From NCBI GenBank assembly GCA_905250075.1, contig CAJNOP010000043.1, positions 368,772 through 432,771 on the forward strand: a DNA stretch of 64,000 nucleotides. Direction: 5' to 3'. Position numbers and translations under genes: made by a program. This stretch comes from Rotaria sp. Silwood1 (Eukaryota; Rotifera; Eurotatoria; Philodinida; Philodinidae). Below the pieces are notes generated by a model. That model did not search any database and was not told the DNA's origin. It saw nothing but the letters and a program-made list of their open reading frames with translations. Positions 50,101-62,100 of this stretch are shown here, one piece after another (the first letter of the stretch is position 1; every line of letters starts with the position of its first letter).

Positions 50101-53100
50101 AAACAAAAAAAATGAATAAATTATTACAATAAGTTAAGAATATGAAATTATTTATGCTGTGAGATAATTAATGCAATTAACACAAACACAGAATATGTCA
50201 CAGATGGGTCCGGTCTGAACCGGCCGAAACCGCCTTATATCTATCTAAATTTTTCACTTTCTTGCTCTTTTATGATATTCACATGAAAAAACAACTGAAA
50301 CCAAGACTAGTTCCACTGATCACACACGAATTTATTTAACAAATAGTTTTCAGAATGCCCATCAGTGAGACTATTGTTATCAACAGTGAAGTATTATGCC
50401 ATTATGCACGAAGGTACGAAGGTAGCCCGCAAGAGAGTTCACCATGAAACAAGCTTTCATTTCAAGCCTCAGCCTGTTTGTCTGTAGACCGATATTTTGA
50501 CGGTAGATCAAATTTTCTCTGATAAACTGACGTATCATCAGCATTCTGTTTAGTACCGGTAGACCGATCAGATCAGCTTTTCCCTTTAAATCGGTTTAGG
50601 TCGGTTAACCGACCTGACCGGTTCCATCTCTGGAATATGTGACTATGTTAGTACTTGTAATTATGAATCACGTCGGACACTAGTTATAGCCTATAGCTGT
50701 TTACTATTCAAAAATATTTACAAGCAAATAAAAAATAAACAATTCTTTTATTTCAAAACTTTCAATGCGTTCGTTATTAAATTCAAACAAAAAAAAATAT
50801 TCAAGAATCAGTTATAATCTAAGAATACGTATTAGCTTTCTATGATCAATTTCTATTTCTTTAATTTCTTTTTGAATAACACCAACAAAACAAAAAAAAA
50901 GGAATAATGAAAAATTACTTTTTAATTTTTTCTAGCGTATTCGTATTGAACTTACTGGACATTTACATTCATTATCAATCTTACATTCTGATGGTTCAAA
51001 TCTTGAAACTCTTCGTTCTCGACCAAAAGATTTACGAAATGTCTTAAATCGTTTAAATCAATTACGTGCATCAGCTGAAACAACATCGAATAAAGTAAAT
51101 CGAGAAGAAGAACAAGTAGTACAATGTCGAACACATGTACAAACAATACAACGTTATATTCAACAATTACAACCATGGATTGAACAAACAGAACAATATC
51201 TTAATAAACGTTTTGGTCAAACTGGTGCTTTAAATACAAATGATGCTAAACAATTACTTGATAAACATAAAGTAAAAAATTTTTATTTTATACTATTTAT
51301 ATCGTCTTCTTTTTTGTTTTCGTATCTCTAAAAGGAACTTCTCGAAGAACGTCGTCGTATGTCACCTATATATAATACTTTACATGATGAAGAACATAAT
51401 CTAGTTGATCAATATGAATTAAAATCATTAATAAAATCTTTATCAACACGTTGGATAGATATAGAACGAAAATCTGATGAATTAGCATCAATTTATACTG
51501 CACAATATCGTGCATGGACAACATTTGATTCTGAATTAAATTCATTTCGTGATGAAATTTTATTTGAATTTGAACAACGAGTTCATAATATAAATCCAAT
51601 AGATATTAATAAATTATTTGATCTTAATCGAATTAATACATTATTTAATGAACTTCGAGTAAGAAGAAAAAACAAAAAAAAATAATTTCATTCTTGATTT
51701 TCTTTTCTTATTTAAAATCTTTTTATTTTTCAAAGTTACTTCATGAAAATATAAATAGTCATGTATCAAATTATAATCGTTTACAAAAACAATTTAATGA
51801 TTTACGACAATATAGTTCATCGGAAGGTCAACGAATACTTAATGAAGAACAATTTTCAATTGAAAAACGATGGAATCAACTTAATCAACTTATTACTGAT
51901 CGAGTAAGTTTAAAATTTATATTACAAAAGATGAGAAATTTCAAAAGAAAGAATTAAAAATCATTTGTTGGCACAAAGAAAATGATGTAACCAAGAAACA
52001 AAAAACAAAAAAGAAGAAGAGAAGACTATATGTCTTCTCAGTTTTCTTTGAGGAAAAAAAAAACTTTCAGTTCAATATTGCAATAAGAAACAGACATTTG
52101 ATGAAGTAATAGAAAGTATATATCGTCGAACAATGTGGTCAACTTATATTAGAGTAGGTTTCGTTTCATTGAAATTATTTTGTTTTTTATCTTTTTTAAG
52201 TTATTCGGAAAAAAAACATCATATTTTTACTATCAGTTAATTGAAGGTTTTTTTTAAAGATTTTCTACAATTATTAAAAAAAACTTCATCTATATTTAGT
52301 ACTATTCCTATACCGTTCTTACGTTTAACTAACAGCTGTCATAATATATATCAATCATAACCTCTAAGTTCTTGAATTCGTGCGAAATTTTTTTTCTATT
52401 ATGTAGACTCTATTGTTTTAGGTTTCGAAACGAAGAATTTTTCATCGAGATTTTCTAATAAATTAAACACAACTTAATAGAGCAAAAAAGAAAAAAGTTT
52501 ATGTCTTCTAATTGAGTAGAATCGATTGTTATGTATATTGAGTAGCTTTTAAATTAAACAATCATTTTCTATAGTATTCGATAACACATTCAATCTTATA
52601 AATGATCTAATATCATTGTCAACAAATTCTAATAACATTATAAAATTTTAAAATCAAAGTAATATGAAACGTTAATTTATTACTTAACGTATATAATTCT
52701 TCTGAGAAAAAAAGAAAACAAATTATATTTGAATAAATTGTTTTCTTTTTTTTTTGTAGCTTGGTGAAACTGAACATTTATATGAAGCTCGAAAATCATT
52801 TCATAATCGTTTTGAAACATTTGAACGAAATATACGTGATTTAATTGAATTAATTGAAAATAATGGACAAATACAAAGTGCAACATCGAATCAAACATTA
52901 CAACGTTTACAACAAATTGAAAAACAATTACAATCAATACAACCATTATTATTAACTATTGGACATGAATTAGCTGATCTTGAAGTTGCTGGTTTACCTA
53001 AAATTGAATTACAAACAGTACAAAATACTTATGAAACTCATCGACAACGATTAAATATGTAAGTTAAATAATAGAATATTAATTTTAATGGTTTTTTTTA

Positions 53101-56100
53101 ATTTAAGTTATGAAAATATTTTACAAAAACGTATCGATTTATTAAAACGTTTTGAAGAACATATGAAACGTTCAAATGAATTACGAAATAAATTACAACA
53201 AATCAATGATGATTTACAACAAAAACAACAAATTAAAATTCATGATATTGATTTATTAAAAACTCAACTTGAACGTTATACAACAGATTTACGTACAATA
53301 CAATCGGAAAGTAGTATACTTGATCGTTTAATGGAAGAAAGTAATACAACAATAACAGATTCAACAACAAATCGAACGGTTTTCTTTACTGTTGAAAGTC
53401 GTAATATTCAAAATTTAATTGATATGGCTGAAAATAAAGTAAGTTTAATAAAATTCTCATTTGAATACAGAAAGGATTATCCTGAACGGATGACTTCGGA
53501 ACACTTTCCTATCTAAATGAGTACTATTTACTTTAGAATAATTCGAGAAACTTGCATAAAGTTAAATCATTATGTATATTATAATGAAGTGTACAGTGAA
53601 AAGACAAAAAAAAAAGAAGAAACCTTGTGTATTTTTCATGAAACATTTTAATAGTTCTTTTTTTTTTTTGAAAGAATCAAATAAAGAAAATACGAGTACT
53701 TTTGAATCGTTTAAACAGGCTAAATTTCGAATAAAAAAGTTTTCTTATGGTTTGAAATGTCAATCAAAGATGATGAAATATGTCCGACTCATGATTATAT
53801 AATAACGAGTCATACGAAAGTTTCTAGACAAAATGTTTGTTGAGTTTTTGACTAAGTATGCAAGTTACCAGAACATATATAGCATTGGATTAGAATCAGC
53901 ATTTTTTGTTCTTTCTGAATGTTTCTTCTGTTTGTAGTTCAAAAGTTTATAATCAACTTTGATCCTACGCCGTTTAAAATGGATTGTGTATTAATTTCTT
54001 ATTTTTATTAAAAAAAAAAAGGTGCTCGATTCTGCAGCAATCCTTCAGAAATAATCGAGCTAATTTTCTAAGTCTTGACATTTAAGGAGTTTTGAAGAAG
54101 TCAATGTATCATTCAGGATCGAAGTCGAAGAACCATTGCTCCTCCAAATCAAGATTTTCTCTTTCACAAAAAGTGATTTAAAACTTTTTGATCTTTGTCG
54201 TGTCATCATTTCTTTGGTTTTCACATCAGACAAAATACTGTATTTAGCCCTTTTGAAGTATTGATCCGCCTGTATGAAATAGAAAACATGGATAAATTTT
54301 ATTTTGCATTAATAATAGGCTAATAAGATTTATTTGTGATAATATACTTCTATTGATATTTTTTATTTTATTCTCTTTTTTAAAATAAATAATATGAAAT
54401 TTTCATTGTAAATAATTTTAATAGCTTGCTCAACGTCGTACACAAACTCAAGAATTAAATCAATTAGTAGAAGATTTTACACAAGCTCATAACAATTTAC
54501 TTTTTCGTATCAATACTTTAAGTAACAATCTTCGTTCAGCTCGTCTATCTGGTTATACAATTCATGATATCGAAGATCTCATGATTATTATCAAGGTATG
54601 TTAGCTAAATATTTCCTTTCTTTTTTCTTTTTTTTTTTTTTCTTTCCTAATTATTGACTTAATTAAACATTATTGCGTGAAAAACAATAAAAAGGAATTT
54701 AGGGAATTAAAATTTAAAAAAAAACCAACAAATGTGTTCTAGAAAAAAAATATTAGTTTTATATCGCCACTCTCAATATTGAAAAAAAAACAGCCATAAT
54801 AAAAAAAAAAAAAAAAGATGCGCTCACTCGCCTAAACGTTCTATGCCTCTCTACATATGTGCAACATATACTGTGTGTCCGTGTGTATATAGATTTCACT
54901 AATGCACACGTAGATATATAGATATGACACCATACCCTATCACATTGATATCCTATATACTTGCTTTCTATGCTTAACACTTCGTCTTGCATGCTTGGTT
55001 TCTATCTATTTAATCCTTTTGTGCCATGCTGCACACTCGCAGCTAGCTCTTCTCGTGAGCTTTTGCTTTCCAGCTTTTACAAGACGAAATCGAACATGAA
55101 CTTGATCCATTATTCAAACAAATGGTACGAACATCGATAAATACAATAATTGAAGACGAAAATGTCATAGAAAAAATTCAAATTGATTGGGAAAAATTAA
55201 ATTTTGAAACAAATGAACGTCTCTATGCTTTACAACGAGCACATTCATTATATAATGAAATAGAAATACTTCAAAAACAAATTGAAATAACTATATATAA
55301 TGTTGAATTAATTTTAAATGAAACTATTAGTAGTTCTAATTCATTTCAACAAGCAAAAAATCATTTAAATAAATTAAAAGTAAATTAAAAATAAAATAAA
55401 AATTTCTTTTTTTTTTATTATATTTATATATGTATTTAGCAAATTGAATTAGATCAACGTCAAAGTGCCGAACATGATATGGCAATATGTCAGAAACGAT
55501 TTGATGAATTTATTGGCTTGTTAAGGCCATGGTATGAAATGAATTGGTCTACATATTTTAATATCTCAGATTTACAAGCAAAACTGAGAGAAACATTTGA
55601 AGTAAGTGTTATTAAATATATCTTTCATTTATTTAATTATTTTTTTTTAAACTTCATTTTGAATTATTGAATATATTTGATTTCATATTGTTTTTTTTTC
55701 TTAGCTTAATTTACATGATCATATAAAACGTACTGAAACTATATGTAATTATTTAAAATCTATTGAAAAAATCCAAAAAGAACTCGATATAAAAGTTCAT
55801 GGACTTGATGAATTAGCATCTAAATTGACTGAAAATATTGATCAAAATCGTTTTTTTGAAATCGTACAAGTACGTTCATCGAAAATATATTTGAAAATAA
55901 TTTTGTTTTTTTTTGTTCTTTGTATTTAGACTCAACGTCCAATTATAGCTAAGTTATTGACTCAATTCGATGAACAATTAGCTCGTATAAAAATAAATTG
56001 TAATCAATATCATTTTAATGAATTAGAACAATATCGTCATAATATTCATCAACGTTTACAAAATTTCGACTATGAAATCAGTCAATCTGTTGAAAATGAA

Positions 56101-59100
56101 CGTAATATTCAAGAACAAAATTCAAAATTATTATCAGATCTTGATTTACTTAATCCATTATTATTAAAATTAGCTGAACAAACAGAATCCTATGAAAAAA
56201 TTTTTAATGAAACAGAAACCATTGAAAATTTTGTTAAACTTCATCAACAAATAAAACAAATTCAAACAGAACTTTTATTATTCTTTAATTCAAAACTTCA
56301 ACAATTAAATGAAAATATTCAACAATATACAAATAATAATATTCGTCATGAAAGTACTCAATTATGTACAACATTGATGAATATAAATAATCGTTATAGA
56401 ATATTAAGTCAAGATATAAATCGTTTTATTGAACGTATTGATGAACGTATTGAAAGTGAAACAAATAATTCAATTGAAAGTTATAGAAAATTTATAGAAA
56501 ATTTACGTGTTAAATTAACACGAATAAATAATGATTATCGTTTAACTATTGATGCTAAACAAAGATTAATCAATGTAAACATAAAAATAAAATTAATATT
56601 TTTTATTTTAAATTTTGTTTTCTTTTATTAGGAAATTACACATGCAGTAACAAATGGTCGTATTTATGTTCATCAAGCAATTGAACATATAAAATTAACG
56701 AGAAGTTTATTCAATAATGAATATAATATTAATGAAATCGATGATGAATGTCAAGCTATTGATGATGAATGGAATGAATTTATAAGTGATTTTGATGATC
56801 AAAAATTAGAAATAAATAAAATTGAAAATGAAATTAAAAAATTTGATTCTGAAATTAATCAAATTCATCAATGGTTAAAACAACAAGAAAATTCTTTTCA
56901 ATTATTAATTGTTAATCAATCAACACTTGCATTAAAATTAGATAAACTTGAACAAATAAAAGTAAAACAAAAAAATTAATTTATGAATTAATATTTTATT
57001 TTTTATTATAAATAAAAATAAAATATTTGTTTTTTTTTTTTTTCATAAAGATTCTTATTCGAAATTTGGAAACTTATGTAGATCTTAAACAAGAATTAAA
57101 ACAACTTGAAAATAAAGTTTCAATTGTTTCTTTAATACAAAATTATAATCAATCTATAGAAAAACGACAACAATTACTTTCAAATTCTCAAGTATATTTT
57201 TATTTTTATTTTTATTTTAAATTAATAAAATAAAAATTTCAATAGGATGCATTAATTCAAGCATCAGAAGCTGTTGAATATCATGAACATTTTGAAACAA
57301 TATCAGAAAGATTTCATCAATGGATGACAGATGCTGAAAATCGATTAGAAAAACATACATCAACTAATGAAATGAAAACAGATTATGTTATTGAAGAACA
57401 TTATCGAAGTGTAGAAGTATGTAGAAAATAAAAATTTCTTTAAAAGAATTGTTTCTTTTTTCGAAGAAAGTTTAAAAAATTAAAAGTAGATTTAATTAAT
57501 ATTTTTGAATATCAATAAATTGAATTCAAAATTAAATTTCTTCATTTTTAATGTATGACGAAACAGAAAGATATTAAACTATAATACCAAACACAGGTCC
57601 ATGAGATGTTAAAGTTGAGCTAGTGGGACCTTTTTTTTTACAACTATAAACCATCTTTATCCTTTTCGTGTTTTTGTTCTAAAGAAAAGAACAGAAGTAA
57701 ACGTAGTAAAAAGGCTAATGGGACTTGAAGGAGTGAAGGAATAACAGTTGTTCATAGCTATAAAGTGATATTTAGATCAAGATATGTTTGGTTTCTTGTG
57801 GATCTTAGCCGTCATAAATGAGTGGTTACATAGTTCAATACGTATTTATAAGGAATCTATGACAGTTGTTCACCAAGATACTGACTTGCTAGGACACTTT
57901 TTCACATTAATACGCAGTGCCGAAATGAATTTTGATTGTATATACGAATGAAGATAACACGCACACCAATACTGATCGTCCCAAACCAAGGGGGAAAAAA
58001 GCGGATTCTCTGTATCCAGGATATGGTGAAGATTCAGAGGATACGGAGAATCGAGAGGATACAATGGGGATTCACAGAATACAGCGGGGATCCAGGGGAT
58101 ACATATGGGATACATAAGATAAAATTCGATAGAGTCAATAAAATATACATTATATAAGATAGATACTATGAGATTAATGCCGACTCAGTACTGCTTAAGA
58201 TATTTCATCGATATCAATGAGTTTGAATAGAGTTTTTTTCATATATGTTCGAGCTGACTACATCGCCTTATGTGATATGAGGAATTAAGTTCAAAATAAT
58301 AAAGGTATAGACTGCTTAATATTTGATTGCTCGTTTTTTCTAACGTTCATTTGATGTGTGCAAGACAGTCGACCGAGCCAAATAGTATAGAACGAAGAGC
58401 CTAAACTTCAATTTGACTGCTGCAGTATATCTCATTCCATTATTTTTTATCGAGAAGAAAAAACGGTCACCAGTATTCTCTGCACCCTCCTCATATTCTC
58501 CGTATCCTTCGAATTCCTGTTGTATCATCTGCATCCCCATGGTATCCTCTGAATCCTCATGGTATCCACTGGATACTCTGGATCCTAATGGTATCCTTTG
58601 GATCCTCTGGATTTCCATCGTATCCTCTGAATCGTCACCGTATCTCAAATCCGAAGATTCCTCGCGGATTCTCGGATCCTGGATACCATGAGGATCCAGA
58701 GGATCCAAAAGATATGATGAGGATACATAGGATACCGGGACCCGCTTTTTCCCCCTTGTCCCAACCACACAAGCTTACATCTATGCCATAAGTACTTTAC
58801 AACCAACAAATGACGTACTCCAATGTTTTCGTACTCGAAGTACTTCGGGAATGCAGTAAATGTACATGAAGGTTAAGCCAAGAAGAACAGGACGTCCTCC
58901 TGTACTCTCTGGAATACAAAAAGTACGAGAGTACAAGAGAGGGGAGGTACATGAAGTACAAAGTCGTGGAGTACAATGGAAGTACAGTTTTATAACTAAG
59001 GAAAATCTAGAACTGCATAAAATCAAACCACGATACACTCTTCTATTTTAGTACTTCTATGGTTATCTTACTATACTTCCCGTGTTTTAACTTTATTCTC

Positions 59101-62100
59101 AGTGTAGTTTCGTATTTTCACTTTACCCTTGTTATTACAGAGTGTAGGCGAGTACATCATTTCATCTTTGTAACCATATCGAACAACTGTCTTAACTTCT
59201 TCTATATGCATCTTTCATCCCAGACGAGTTAATAATCATCTACTAGAAATAATTACATACATTAAATCAATAATTATGCGAAAAATCAGTGAGATATATA
59301 TTTTTTTTTGTAAACTGATACATAGATTTTTCATAATTCGATTTGAATGCATGTATTTGTTTTTATTTTTTTCAGGATTTAATCAATGAAAATATTGATG
59401 GTGAAAGTCTTCTTTCAAATCTTGAGGATTGTCTTGAACAAGTATTTAAAACAACATCAATTGAAGGTCGTACACAATTAAAACATATCATAACTGAATA
59501 TCAAACACGTTGGTCAAATTATAATATAAAACAAAAACAATTAAAACAAATTTTACATAATGTTAAAATAGATCGTATGGAAATTGATGAAACATTAAAT
59601 GAAATCAATGATTGGATAATTGAACATCGTTATAAATTAAATGATTTAATAAATAATTTAAGTTTACGTGATGAAAATCGTAAACGTTTATATCAATTAA
59701 AATGTTTTTCAAATGATATTAATGTTAAACAAACATTATTAAATACATTAAAAGAAAAAATTCTTGAAAATGATCGATTTGATATAATTCAACAAGTATT
59801 AAATGAATTTCAAGAAGAACTTCGAGTAAAAAAAGAAATTTTCTCTTCTTTTTTTTATTTTTTGTTTTTTGTTAATTTCAATGAATTTTTTTTCTTTTCT
59901 TTTCTTTGATTTAATAGATAAAAACAAATTCATTAGAAGAATTTGTTCGTACACAAATATTTATTGAAGATAGTAAACAATCTATAATGGAAAAATTAAA
60001 ATTTTTAATGGATCGTTTATCATTATGTACAAAAACAGATTGTGATTTAGATACATTACAAAGTCGTTTAAATAAAATTGAAGTTTGTTTAATTTTTTTT
60101 CTTTCTTATTAAACTTCTTTTTTTTTTTTTACTTTTATCTTTTTATAGGAATATAAATTTGAATTAGAAAATCTTGAACAAGAATTTAATCAAAGTTATG
60201 AACAATATCAATCAATAATTGAATTTAATTTAAATTCAATGATTAAATTAAATTATCAACAAAATTTTGAACAAATGCATTTAGTTATTAATAATGGTAA
60301 ACAAACAATTGAACGTGCTATTTTAGAATTAAAACATTTATGTGATACATGGTATCAATATGAAAAACATAATAAAATATTTGTTTCATGGTTAAATCAA
60401 ACAGAAAATCAATTAACTACTTTTATAACTACAAATAATGATGATGATAATGATTATACAATTGATTATTTAAATCAATTAAGTGAAGATATTTCTGATA
60501 AAGATAAACAATTAAAAGAATTAGAAGAACTTGAATCATTAATTAATGATTATGATTGGTCAAGACAAGCACATAATACTTCGATTTTAAGAGAAAGGTA
60601 CTTGTTACAGAATTGTATCAGATTATATAAAGTAGAACAATTCTATAGGAATTCATATAGATTGAAATGAGTCGAGTTGGAGTCTTATTATTTTATATTC
60701 GTTTTAGCCTCTCGAAACAGTCCTAACAAGAGAGAATATTGAACTTTTGGACGTCGTTTAGCTTTATATTATTACGGCTACAAATAGGTTTTGGTGAGAC
60801 TATAAAAAGCTTCAAAGATTTCCGAGTCATGGCCTACCGATGACAAGGCTTGGTTGTTTTCATAAAATTTTTCTGAAAGTAAGGCACATCCGATAAATTC
60901 AAAAATAAGAGTTTTGATCTAAAGTTTTGTTCAAAAGATTGAATTAATAGTGACTAAATAATCCTAGAATTCCAATGAAAATGAAAATGTCTTTCTATAA
61001 ATATTTAATTTCCAGCTAGACTCGATCATCAAGTTCGTCTATATTGAATCACTTTTTATTTAATTCAATAGTTGACGAAAGGTTTTCTTAATTGAAACTT
61101 TCAGACCTATCGAATTTGTCTTTAGAGAAAATTTCAGGCTAAAACAGAGAAGTATAGTTTTAGTGTAGTTAGTGAACAATGACTCATTGTAACACTACTA
61201 CAGAAAGGGGATATTTTGATTGAGTTTATGTCTTAATAAACAAACACTAAACATTCTTAGGTCAAAATTCTTATATTTATATTTTTTTGAAAACGTCTTG
61301 CTCTTAGTAAAAATTTAATTAGAACATCTGTAACTCTTTATCAGTAGATCATAGGTTTGATTCTTTTTGAGTTTGTCTTAGTATCGCAATGATCCTTGCG
61401 TATCCATAAAATGAAATCGAATATATGCTCTCGGTAGTAGAAATTTCCATTATAAGAATTCTGTTAGACATCATACGACCGACAAAATCAGAAGAAAAGT
61501 ATTCATGTATATTACTTAGATATCTACATGTTAACTTACACGATATTATCGCACCCTGGCCTAAAATAACATTCATTAAGTTGACTTAAAAGTATTTCAT
61601 CGTGAAACATTCGTAACACATTGTATTCATGCGATACTACATGGAATTAGAGTTTTGCACAAAAATACTCGTATAATGTTTTTAATCAGTATATATAATC
61701 TATAATTCTATTATCATAATTCTCTAGTCTAACACATTCTTTATTTGTATTTTTACAAATAGAATCATTGTTTTACTCGGTCAATGTAATAGTCAACTAG
61801 AACGAACTCAACAAACAGTTAATTTTAATCAACAATGGCAAAGTTTAGTATCAATAATTCATACATTATTTGAAACTTATCAACAACAATTAATTGAAAT
61901 TCGTCAAGAACAAAAATCATTAATTCATCTTGATACTATTCAAGTAATTCATTTCTTATTCGAACTTTCTTTTGTTTTTTCTTTAACGAATATTTTCTTT
62001 TTTTTAATTAGAATATTCAACAAAGTCGATTACAATGTGAACAAAATATGAAACAATTAGAAACACTTGCTACAACTGGATTTATTCATTCGACTAAAAA

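Larger units (their letters stand above)
57417..59375 (+). other. Nesprin intron 34 (2 kb) loaded with repeats
   Basis: This intron contains the GGATAC-armed element at 57989-58757 and the GTAC-rich tract at 58791-59052. The remainder is AT-rich with no gene recognised. Confidence 0.6.

Noticed and set aside
57932-58768. Several overlapping open frames rich in Asp, Ser, Pro or Tyr on both strands
   Set aside because: They come from the GGATAC repeat arms, which stay open because of the repeat; no independent coding evidence.
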